From JASFQI01 sp050115555 (lineage in GTDB: Bacteria > Desulfobacterota > DSM-4660 > Desulfatiglandales > HGW-15), in contig JASFQI010000040.1 in NCBI GenBank assembly GCA_050115555.1, positions 1 to 22,186 on the forward strand: a DNA stretch of 22,186 nt, written 5' to 3'. This document shows positions 1 through 6,651 of this stretch, in pieces. The position numbers and the translations under genes are program-made. Numbering within the stretch: the stretch's first letter is position 1; every line of letters starts with the position of its first letter. A model generated the notes under the pieces. That model had not been told where the DNA came from and did no database searches. It saw only the letters and a program-made list of their open reading frames with translations.

Positions 1-35
1 CCACCAGATCGATGACGGAAAAACACGATTGCATT

Positions 36-68
36 TTGCCATGGCAATTATATCTTTATTGACATAAT
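36..68. promoter_or_regulatory. Putative ModE-like operator next to a 12-bp palindrome, upstream of moeA
   Basis: A perfect palindrome TTGCCATGGCAA lies at 36-47. It is followed directly by TTATAT (48-53), seven bases, then GACATAA (61-67), with ATTAT (47-51) and ATAAT (64-68) as dyad arms. The layout resembles the E. coli modA operator as I recall it (CGTTATAT, 7 bases, TACATAACG), but the outer CG pairs are missing. A possible -35/-10 pair, TTGCAT (29-34) and TATCTT (51-56) with 16 bases between, overlaps the box, so binding there could block transcription. A ModE-type HTH protein is encoded in the same operon. The sequence match is seen directly; the regulatory role is inferred. Confidence 0.4.
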
Positions 69-155
69 CTTTACTTTGGCCGTGCCCTGCCGGCAATGAG
101 AAACCGTATCAGGGTATCGAGGCCGGGACGTTTTGGGAAGGGGGTTTTTCAAGGC

Positions 156-1394
156 GTGTTTTTTCAGCTCAAAACCGTGGAGGAGATCCTGGCCATCGTG
201 GAAGGCCTGGATCGCCTGCCCGAGGAAAACGTTTCTCTGGAAGACGCTCTGGGGCGCGTGGCTGCACACAACGTGACCTCGGACGAGGACCTCCCGGGGT
301 TCTCCCGTGCTTCCATGGACGGACTGGCTGTTCGTGCACGCGACACCTTCGGCGCCACAGAGAGCCTGCCCGCCCTCCTGGAGATTGCGGGGGATGTGAT
401 CATGGGAGAGGTCCCGAATGTGACCGTGGGGCCGGGACAGGCCGTACGCATCCCCACAGGGGGCATGGTCCCGCCCGGCGCCGATGCCGTGGTGATGATC
501 GAGTACTGCCACCCGTTGGACGACCGTACTGTGGAAGTGGCCCGCGCGGTCTCGCCACTGGAAAACGTCATACAACCCGACGATGACGTGCGAAAAGGCA
601 CCGCGGTGCTCCCCGGAGGCCGCCGTCTGCTTCCGCAGGACCTGGGTGTGCTTGCGGGCCTGGGATGTGCGGGCATCCCTGTGGTGCGTCGTCCGAGCAT
701 CGCCATTCTCTCCACGGGGGATGAGATCGTTCCCGTGGATCAATCGCCTCGGCCGGGCCAGGTTCGGGACATCAATTCCCACACCCTTGCCGCTTTCTGC
801 CGCACCTTTGGCGCGATTCCCCGAACAATCGGTCTGGCTCCGGACCAATTCGAGCCCCTTCGCGCAAAGGTGGAGCAGGGTCTCTTGCATTCCGATTCCG
901 TCTGGATCTCCGGAGGGAGTTCCGTGGGAACGCGGGATCTCACCATTCAGGTCATGGAGTCTTTCCCCGGTATGGAGATCCTCTCCCACGGCGTATCCAT
1001 CAGCCCCGGCAAACCCACGATCCTCGCGCGCAACGGCGCCCGCACGGTCTGGGGCCTTCCAGGCCACGCGGCATCGGCCCTGGTGGTGGCGGAGGTCCTC
1101 CTCGCCCCGTTTCTCCGGCGTCTTTGCGGAGAGACGTCACCCCCTCTGCCGGGTCCTGCACGTATTCAGGCCGAACTCGCAAGGAACATCGCATCCGCGC
1201 CAGGCCGGGACGACTACGTCCGCGTCCGGCTCCGGCAGGAGAACGGCCGGCTCCTGGCCGATCCGCTCTTCGGTAAGTCCGGTCTGATCTCACCCCTGGT
1301 CGATGCGGACGGGCTCGTGCGTGTGGACCGCTTCACCGAAGGGCTCTACCAGGGGGATTCGGTGACCGTCAACCTGCTTCGCCCCGGGTACTGA
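156..1394 (+). CDS. moeA: Molybdopterin molybdenumtransferase MoeA (stand-alone copy)
   Basis: MoeA inserts molybdate (or tungstate) into adenylylated molybdopterin in the cytoplasm, the last step of basic Moco synthesis. Family marks visible are SMDGLAVRA near the N-terminus, STGDEIV, SGGSSVGTRD, the SPGKPT loop and a GLPGHAAS loop, with a C-terminal MoeA domain IV. The open frame runs back to an ATG at 96. I prefer the GTG at 156 because homology starts right after it (FQLKTVEEIL), giving 412 residues, normal for MoeA. A purine-rich GGGAAGGGGG at 135-144 is the only ribosome-binding candidate, so the start is uncertain. A second moeA follows 40 bases downstream in the same direction. A ModE-like box precedes the gene. 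Confidence 0.93.
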   Translation: MFFQLKTVEEILAIVEGLDRLPEENVSLEDALGRVAAHNVTSDEDLPGFSRASMDGLAVRARDTFGATESLPALLEIAGDVIMGEVPNVTVGPGQAVRIPTGGMVPPGADAVVMIEYCHPLDDRTVEVARAVSPLENVIQPDDDVRKGTAVLPGGRRLLPQDLGVLAGLGCAGIPVVRRPSIAILSTGDEIVPVDQSPRPGQVRDINSHTLAAFCRTFGAIPRTIGLAPDQFEPLRAKVEQGLLHSDSVWISGGSSVGTRDLTIQVMESFPGMEILSHGVSISPGKPTILARNGARTVWGLPGHAASALVVAEVLLAPFLRRLCGETSPPLPGPARIQAELARNIASAPGRDDYVRVRLRQENGRLLADPLFGKSGLISPLVDADGLVRVDRFTEGLYQGDSVTVNLLRPGY

Positions 1395-1434
1395 GCCGAA
1401 CGCACCCGTTTTGCCGCTGCCAAGGAGGAAATCC

Positions 1435-3369
1435 GTGAAACGAAACGTCTACCTCTCCATGAAACCCCTCGAGGAAGCCCGCGCCCTCTTTCTGGATCGA
1501 TTCGGGGACGATCGCCGAACCAACTCCGAAAAAATCCCGGTGGAAACGGCTCTGGGCCGGGTCACGGCGGAGCCGATCTTTGCCAGGCTCTCCGCACCCA
1601 CCGAACACTCGGCTGCCATGGACGGAATCGCCGTGCGGGCCGCGGAAACGTACGGCACCACGGAGCGCACACCTCGAACCCTCGAGCTCGAGCGCGATGC
1701 CGTTTGGATCAACACGGGCCAGACCCTCCCAAAGGACTTCGACGCCGTCATCATGGTGGAAAACCTCCACCAGGAGGACGATAAAAAACTGGAAATCCGG
1801 GCATCCGCCCACCCGTGGCAGAACGTACGCAAGGTGGGGGAGGACATTGTGGCCACCCAGCTCCTGCTCCCCAGGGATCACCGTATTCGACCGCAGGACC
1901 TGGGCGCGCTGATTTCAGGCGGGGTCTTTTCCGTTCACGTATGGAAACGCCCCGTGGTCGCCATCCTTCCCACGGGCTCCGAACTGGTCCGGCACCAGGA
2001 TCTGGAGGACGCCTCCCGCCTCGAGCCGGGTCGTCTCATCGAGTACAACTCCGTCCTCCTCTCAGGCCTCGTGCGCGAATGTGGGGGCACCCCGGTGGTC
2101 TATGACATCACGCCCGACCGGGAGGACCTGGTTCGCAAGGTCATGGCAGAGGCCGTGGCATCCGTGGCGGACGTCGTGCTCGTCAACGCGGGCTCGTCCG
2201 CCGGAAGCAAGGACTTCACGCTTCACGCGGTACAGGATCTGGGAGACGTCCTGGTTCACGGCGTGGCCATGATGCCGGGCAAGCCCACGATCCTGGGCGA
2301 TGTGCAGGGCAAACCCGTGGTGGGAAATCCCGGGTACACGGTCTCGGCCGCTCTCTCCTTCGAGCACTTCGTCCGCCCTCTGCTCCTGGGTCTGCAAGGG
2401 CTCCCGCTGCGCCCTCTTACACGCATCCGGGTGAGGCCCTCCCGGGACATTCCTTCCAAGCCGGGTATCGAGGAGTTCATTCGGGTCAACATCGGGCGCA
2501 TCGGGGACCGGGCCGTGGCGACACCGCTTCCTCGCGCGGCCGGCTCCATCACGACCCTGACGCGTGCAGAGGGAATTCTTCGCATTCCTGCACTCTCGGA
2601 GGGCGTGAGCCAGGACGAGGACGTGGAAGCGGAGCTCCTGGTGGAGGAAGAAGTCCTCAACCGAACCATCGTCGTGATCGGCAGCCACGACATCACCGTG
2701 GACCTTCTTGCGGACGAGATACGACGGCGAGGCAAGGACATTCGGCTTTCCTCGGGAAACGTGGGAAGCCTCGGGGGATTGATGGCCCTTCGAAAAGGCA
2801 ATTGCCACCTCTGCGGGACGCACCTCCTGGATACCCAGACCGGTGACTACAACGTCTCTTACATCCAGAAGTATCTTCCCGCCCTCCCGGTGTCTCTTTT
2901 TCATATGGTGGGGCGCGAGCAGGGTCTCATGGTCCGCAAGGGAAACCCCAAGGCCATTCAAGGCCTGGAGGACCTGGCCCGGGAAGACGTGACCTTTGTC
3001 AACCGCCAGGCCGGATCCGGAACGCGCGTCCTGCTCGACTACCGCCTCGGGCTCATCGGAGTCGATCCCTCGCGTATTGCGGGCTACGATCACGAGGAGT
3101 ATACCCACATGACCGTGGCCGTGGACGTTCTCTCCGGGGCGGCGGACTGCGGCATGGGCATCCTGGCGGCGGCCAAGGCCCTGGACCTTGACTTCATCCC
3201 TGTGGTAAAGGAGCAATACGAGCTCGTCATCCCCTCGGCGAGCCTGGGACAGGAAAACATCCGGCTTCTCCTGGAGACGATTCGATCACCGCGTTTCCGG
3301 GAACGGGTTCAAGCACTGGGGGGTTATGACCCCTCCCGAAGCGGTGAGCTGCGTGTCGAGATCGGCTGA
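1435..3369 (+). CDS. MoeA fused to a C-terminal periplasmic-binding-protein-like domain
   Basis: A 644-residue fusion. Residues 1 to about 400 are a second MoeA, with AMDGIAVRA, PTGSELV, NAGSSAGSKD, MPGKPTILG and GNPGYTVSAAL. Residues from about 410 to the end match the PBP-like domain often attached to MoeA (PF12727-type), with GSHDITVDLLADEI, HLLDTQTGDYN, FVNRQAGSGTR and a GAADCGMGI segment. The attached domain has no signal peptide, so it should act in the cytoplasm, plausibly sensing or presenting oxyanion or pterin. This role is inferred. The GTG at 1435 is chosen over an upstream TTG frame extension because AAGGAGG sits at 1422-1428. The usual TGDEL motif reads TGSEL here, a change at a known MoeA active-site aspartate. 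The gene is co-transcribed with the first moeA. Confidence 0.92.
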   Translation: MKRNVYLSMKPLEEARALFLDRFGDDRRTNSEKIPVETALGRVTAEPIFARLSAPTEHSAAMDGIAVRAAETYGTTERTPRTLELERDAVWINTGQTLPKDFDAVIMVENLHQEDDKKLEIRASAHPWQNVRKVGEDIVATQLLLPRDHRIRPQDLGALISGGVFSVHVWKRPVVAILPTGSELVRHQDLEDASRLEPGRLIEYNSVLLSGLVRECGGTPVVYDITPDREDLVRKVMAEAVASVADVVLVNAGSSAGSKDFTLHAVQDLGDVLVHGVAMMPGKPTILGDVQGKPVVGNPGYTVSAALSFEHFVRPLLLGLQGLPLRPLTRIRVRPSRDIPSKPGIEEFIRVNIGRIGDRAVATPLPRAAGSITTLTRAEGILRIPALSEGVSQDEDVEAELLVEEEVLNRTIVVIGSHDITVDLLADEIRRRGKDIRLSSGNVGSLGGLMALRKGNCHLCGTHLLDTQTGDYNVSYIQKYLPALPVSLFHMVGREQGLMVRKGNPKAIQGLEDLAREDVTFVNRQAGSGTRVLLDYRLGLIGVDPSRIAGYDHEEYTHMTVAVDVLSGAADCGMGILAAAKALDLDFIPVVKEQYELVIPSASLGQENIRLLLETIRSPRFRERVQALGGYDPSRSGELRVEIG

Positions 3370-3409
3370 CGCCCCCGGTGTGGAAACGCCAACTGTACAG
3401 GAGGGTTCC

Positions 3410-3739
3410 ATGGACGGACTCAAGCTCAGGTCGCGGCAGTGGATCGTAAACGAACAGGGAGAAATGGTCATGGGAGAAGGGCGAAAACGTATCCTGGAGA
3501 CCATTGAAGAGACGGGGTCCATTAATCAGGCGGCCAAGCGGCTGAAGATGTCCTACAAGGGGGTCTGGAGCAAAATCAAAGCCACGGAAAGCCACCTGAA
3601 CATCCGCCTGGTCCGGCCCGAAGGGAGACGCGGGTCCTACGTAACCGAAGAGGGGAAAAAACTCCTCCAAAAGTACAGCCGCCTCAAGAAAGAATGCCTT
3701 CAGGCCGACGATCGCATCTTTAAGGCCCTTTTCGAGTAA
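3410..3739 (+). CDS. ModE-type winged-helix regulator, DNA-binding domain only
   Basis: A 109-residue protein matching the N-terminal LysR-like winged helix of ModE. The segment ILETIEETGSINQAAKRLKM, followed by SYKGVWSKIKA, is the helix-turn-helix, and GRRGSYVTEEGKKLL is the wing and following helix. Full ModE proteins (about 260 residues) carry two C-terminal molbindin domains that bind molybdate; these are absent and the protein ends at KALFE. It therefore cannot sense molybdate in the classic way. The ATG at 3410 is preceded by CAGGAGG at 3399-3405, which decides the start over a frame extension overlapping the upstream gene. It lies 40 bases after the MoeA fusion and just before mobB, in a Mo-cofactor operon. 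It is a likely autoregulator of the operon through the box at 48-67. Confidence 0.88.
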   Translation: MDGLKLRSRQWIVNEQGEMVMGEGRKRILETIEETGSINQAAKRLKMSYKGVWSKIKATESHLNIRLVRPEGRRGSYVTEEGKKLLQKYSRLKKECLQADDRIFKALFE

Positions 3740-3746
3740 CATTCCC

Positions 3747-4256
3747 ATGCACACGCCTTCCATTCCCCTGGTATCCATCGTGGGGCGTTCCAGATCGGGA
3801 AAGACCACCCTCCTGACGGGGCTCATTCCTGAGCTTCGGCGGGCCGGCCTGCGTGTGGGAACCATCAAGCACCACGGTCACGCGCCCGACGACATGGACA
3901 CGCCGGGCAAGGACACCTGGCAGCACCGACGCGCCGGTGCGGCCTGCACCATCCTTTCCTCCCCGACCCAAATCGGCGTGATCCGGGATGTCGACCACGA
4001 TTCCAGCCCCCAGGAGCTCTTGGCCTGGATGGAAGACATGGACCTGGTTCTGGCGGAAGGGTTCAAGCGATCGAGCACGCCCAAGATCGAGGTGTACCGA
4101 TCTGAAATTGCGGAGGGGCCTGTTTGCCTTCACGACCCCCTCCTCCTGGCCCTGGTCACCGAGGCGGAGATTTCCTGGGACGGCCCCAGGTTCTCGCCCA
4201 CGGACTTCGCCGGCCTGGCGCGGTTTCTTTTACGCCGCTTTCATCTGGCCCCATGA
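3747..4256 (+). CDS. mobB: Molybdopterin-guanine dinucleotide biosynthesis adaptor MobB
   Basis: A P-loop GTP-binding protein of 169 residues that assists MobA in attaching GMP to molybdopterin, giving the bis-MGD cofactor used by DMSO-reductase-family enzymes such as formate dehydrogenases. The Walker A motif GRSRSGKTT lies at residues 13-21. The family signature follows: TIKHHGHAPDDMDTPGKD, a conserved HRRAGA, then LVLAEGFKRSSTPKIEV. It starts seven bases after the HTH gene, so translation is probably coupled; no strong ribosome-binding site is visible. It is the last gene of the Mo operon before a long hairpin at 4279-4326. No mobA follows directly; a MocA/MobA-like gene lies at 17.2-17.8 kb. 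Confidence 0.93.
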   Translation: MHTPSIPLVSIVGRSRSGKTTLLTGLIPELRRAGLRVGTIKHHGHAPDDMDTPGKDTWQHRRAGAACTILSSPTQIGVIRDVDHDSSPQELLAWMEDMDLVLAEGFKRSSTPKIEVYRSEIAEGPVCLHDPLLLALVTEAEISWDGPRFSPTDFAGLARFLLRRFHLAP

Positions 4257-4278
4257 GGATTCCCGCGCCTGCACCGTT

Positions 4279-4326
4279 CTTCGCATGCCCTGCAAATTCC
4301 AAATAAATTGTGCTTGCATGCAGAAG
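4279..4326. repeat. Long imperfect hairpin after the Mo operon
   Basis: Arms CTTC-GCATGC (4279-4288) and GCATGC-A-GAAG (4316-4326) enclose a second stem, GCA-AATT (4292-4298) with AATT-G-TGC (4306-4313), around a seven-base loop at 4299-4305. This gives about 17 base pairs with small bulges. It starts 22 bases after the mobB stop. No T-run follows, so it is not a standard intrinsic terminator. It may protect the 3' end of the mRNA or mark an operator overlapping the start of the tol leader. Confidence 0.5.
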
Positions 4327-4556
4327 CGGGGAGTTATAGAACTAGGGCACGTTGCGCAAGGGGCAGGAAGGCCCTGCGCTCGCACGAGATGGACAAGGGC
4401 GGCACACGTTTTGTACCGTTTCCGGTGCTGTGCATGCCCCACATGCGCACCCATAGGTGATTCATTCTCCCTGAAGGAACTCGCCCATCCGCTGGCAACC
4501 CCCTGCGGTACGGGGATGACCTCGGCGAACTCCACACGACAGCAAAGGGGACCGCG
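4327..4556 (+). promoter_or_regulatory. Gene-free leader upstream of tolQ with three hairpins
   Basis: No credible gene lies here. A weak promoter candidate is TTGCAT (4314-4319) and TATAGA (4335-4340), with a short 15-base spacer. Downstream are three potential stems. GCGCA-A-GGG (4354-4362) pairs with CCC-TGCGC (4372-4379). GGTGC (4424-4428), a three-base bulge, then GCATG (4432-4436) pairs with CATGC-GCACC (4442-4451). CCCC (4499-4502) pairs with GGGG (4512-4515). I compared it by eye with TPP, SAM, cobalamin, Moco, SRP RNA and tmRNA consensus features and recognised none. It may be a structured tol mRNA leader. Confidence 0.35.
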
Positions 4557-5318
4557 ATGATCCCGATTTCAATTCCACCCGCGACCCTGTCGATCGGGGC
4601 CCTGGGAACAGGGTTCGGTAGCGACGTGATTCAGATGATCGTCAGCGCGGGGCCCATGGTAAAGCTCGTAATGCTGATTCTTCTCGTTTTCTCCGTGGTG
4701 TCCTGGGCGATCATCTTCATGAAGTGGCGCCTCTATCGCAGGGCCCGCGAAGAGACCGACCTGTTCCTGGAACGATTCTGGGAAGGCACGGAGTTCGGCA
4801 CGCTCCTCAATGAGTCCGCTGAATTCGGAGACAGCCCGATCGCCCAGCTCTTTCGGGCGGGGTATGCAGAATTCCGAAGGGTACGCAAGCTGAACAACCC
4901 GAGCGGCAAAGACGGTGAAGTTCCGATTCAACCCATCCTGGCCCAGGTGGAGCGGGCCCTTCGGCGAACCACCATCCAGCAGGGCAATCGCCTGGAGAAA
5001 ACCATTTCGTTCCTGGCGACCACCGGCAATACCTCTCCGTTCATAGGGCTGTTCGGGACGGTTTGGGGCATCATGCAGTCTTTTCACGGCATCGGGCTTC
5101 GAGGATCCGCCAGCCTTGCCGTGGTGGCCCCGGGAATCTCCGAGGCGCTCATCGCTACGGCGGCCGGCCTGGCCGCCGCCATTCCGGCCGTGGTGGCGTT
5201 CAACTACTTCAACCGACGCGTGAGCGTGTTCGCCTCGGAAATGGATACGTTCGCTTCGGACTTTCTGAGTGTCATCGAGCGACAGCACCTGAAACGCCTT
5301 TCCGATTCCGGCAGGTGA
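4557..5318 (+). CDS. tolQ: Tol-Pal system protein TolQ
   Basis: Inner-membrane proton-channel subunit of the TolQ/ExbB/MotA family, which with TolR harvests the proton-motive force to energise TolA during cell constriction. At 253 residues it is slightly longer than E. coli TolQ. A first membrane span is visible at about residues 35-55 (VKLVMLILLVFSVVSWAIIF). The cytoplasmic loop follows, then the paired spans containing FIGLFGTVWGIMQSF and IAEALIATAAG-like EALIATAAGLAAAIPAVVAFNYF, the family signature. The ATG follows AAAGGGGA a few bases upstream. It overlaps no neighbour; tolR begins four bases after its stop, so the two are translated as a pair. No ybgC thioesterase gene precedes it, unlike the E. 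coli operon. Confidence 0.95.
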   Translation: MIPISIPPATLSIGALGTGFGSDVIQMIVSAGPMVKLVMLILLVFSVVSWAIIFMKWRLYRRAREETDLFLERFWEGTEFGTLLNESAEFGDSPIAQLFRAGYAEFRRVRKLNNPSGKDGEVPIQPILAQVERALRRTTIQQGNRLEKTISFLATTGNTSPFIGLFGTVWGIMQSFHGIGLRGSASLAVVAPGISEALIATAAGLAAAIPAVVAFNYFNRRVSVFASEMDTFASDFLSVIERQHLKRLSDSGR

Positions 5319-5322
5319 TTCC

Positions 5323-5730
5323 ATGATGACCAACGGCGGCAACGGCAAGCGGCTCATGAGTGACATCAACGTCACCCCGCTGGTGGACGTGATGCTTGTG
5401 CTGCTCATCATTTTTATGGTCACCGCTCCGATGATGATGCAGGGCGTGGAGGTGGACCTCCCTGAGACCACGACCAAGAGCATCAAGACCAAGGAGGAAC
5501 CCCTCTTCCTGAGCATCACCAAGGAGCAGAGGCTCTTCCTCGAAGAGGATCGCATCGAACTCGAAGCTCTGGAGAGGAAGATTCAAACCATATCGAAGTA
5601 CCGCCGAGACAAGGGCATTCTACTGAGGGCGGACCGGGAAGTGGCGTACGGGTTCGTGATCCGCGTCATTGCATCCCTCAAGCGGGCCGGGATCGACAAG
5701 GTGGGAATGATCACAGAGCCCGAGGATTAA
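5323..5730 (+). CDS. tolR: Tol-Pal system protein TolR
   Basis: A 135-residue ExbD/TolR-family protein with a short cytoplasmic N-terminus, one membrane span and a periplasmic domain. The signature SDINVTPLVDVMLVLLIIFMV is present, with the proton-carrying aspartate at residue 22 (D23 in E. coli TolR). The periplasmic part ends with LLRADREVAYGFVIRVIASLKRAGIDKVGMIT, typical of the family. It works with TolQ as the stator-motor complex acting on TolA. The start at 5323 follows GCAGGTGA across the tolQ stop, indicating coupled translation. An in-frame second Met immediately follows and could also be used. Confidence 0.95.
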   Translation: MMTNGGNGKRLMSDINVTPLVDVMLVLLIIFMVTAPMMMQGVEVDLPETTTKSIKTKEEPLFLSITKEQRLFLEEDRIELEALERKIQTISKYRRDKGILLRADREVAYGFVIRVIASLKRAGIDKVGMITEPED

Positions 5731-5772
5731 TCCGCCCCAAGGGGCCGAGGCGTATTACGGTCGAGTCCTATC

Positions 5773-6651
5773 ATGAACGCAACATGGGACACCCTGGACG
5801 GGAACGGGCCCAACGGCCTGAAATGGGGCCCGGTGATTGCGGCTTCCCTGCTTTTCCATGCTGCAGCGGTCGCCGCGATGTTCTTTGTGCCGGAATCCAT
5901 TTCCATCCGTAGGCCGCATCCCGGAGTGGTATACGAGGTCCAGCTCGTTGAAATGCCGGGAGGCGGCGGACAGGGAAAGGCGGCCGCCCCGAAAAAACAG
6001 GCCGCCCAACCCAAGACCGGTAGCCAGCCCAAGAGCAAGAAGGCCGTTTCGATCCCGGAAAAGAAACCCGCCCGGCGCATCGCCCCGGTAAAACGGGAAA
6101 AAAAGCCTGTGGTGGTAGCCAAAAAAACGGCCAAAACCGATATCCAACCTGCGAAGAAAGAAAAGAAGGTGTCTCCTTCAGAGCTGATTGAACGGGCCAT
6201 CTCCAAAATCGAGAGGAAGGAGAAGGCCAAAACCCCCTCGCCTTCGAAAACGTCCGGAGCAGGTCATCTGGAACGCGCCCTGGCCGGATTGGAGGCCCGC
6301 GCCCGTGAGCAGGGAGGCACCGGATCGGGCAGAGAGGGGGGCTTCGTGGGCACCGCCATGCAGATTTACCTGGCCAAGGTCCACGACTGGATTTCCAGCA
6401 ACTGGTCCTATCCAGTGGCCCTGCAGAGCGGCGAGGAAAACCTCGAGGCGACCGTGCTACTCACGGTCCAACGAGACGGCACGATTACGTCGACCCGGAT
6501 TGCCCAACGGTCCTCGAACACGATTTTCGACGAGTCGGTTCTCCGGGCCATCGAGCGATCCGATCCTTTGCCCCCCTTTCCGGAAGTATACAGAAGGAGC
6601 CATGACGAATTCGAAATCCGCTTCAGTCTCGAAGAACTCGAAGAGTACTAG
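5773..6651 (+). CDS. tolA: Tol-Pal system protein TolA (TonB-like C-terminus)
   Basis: Energy-transducing protein that spans the periplasm from the TolQR motor to TolB/Pal. An N-terminal membrane anchor (about residues 19-38, ending AAAVAAMFFVP) is followed by a long Lys/Pro/Ala-rich periplasmic stretch to about residue 180. The final 95 or so residues are a TonB/TolA C-terminal fold, with VHDWISSNWSYP, VQRDGTITSTRI and SVLRAIERSDPLPPFPEVY. At 292 residues it is shorter than E. coli TolA (about 420). It lies 42 bases after tolR; the ribosome-binding site is weak. Its last 50 bases overlap the start of tolB. TonB is the alternative family name, but the operon position settles it as TolA. Confidence 0.92.
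   Translation: MNATWDTLDGNGPNGLKWGPVIAASLLFHAAAVAAMFFVPESISIRRPHPGVVYEVQLVEMPGGGGQGKAAAPKKQAAQPKTGSQPKSKKAVSIPEKKPARRIAPVKREKKPVVVAKKTAKTDIQPAKKEKKVSPSELIERAISKIERKEKAKTPSPSKTSGAGHLERALAGLEARAREQGGTGSGREGGFVGTAMQIYLAKVHDWISSNWSYPVALQSGEENLEATVLLTVQRDGTITSTRIAQRSSNTIFDESVLRAIERSDPLPPFPEVYRRSHDEFEIRFSLEELEEY

Noticed and set aside
2062..3216. Long minus-strand open frame of 384 codons
   Set aside because: It lies wholly antisense to the MoeA fusion; its translation has no recognisable domain and arises from the GC-rich codon use of the true gene.
4441..4556. CTGGCAACC and nearby bases as a SAM-type riboswitch core
   Set aside because: Only a few bases match; the rest of the SAM-I core and its helices are missing.
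3988..4560. Open frame crossing the mobB-tolQ gap, and minus-strand frames at 4230-4537
   Set aside because: They start inside mobB out of frame, show no homology signal, and the gap looks structured rather than coding.
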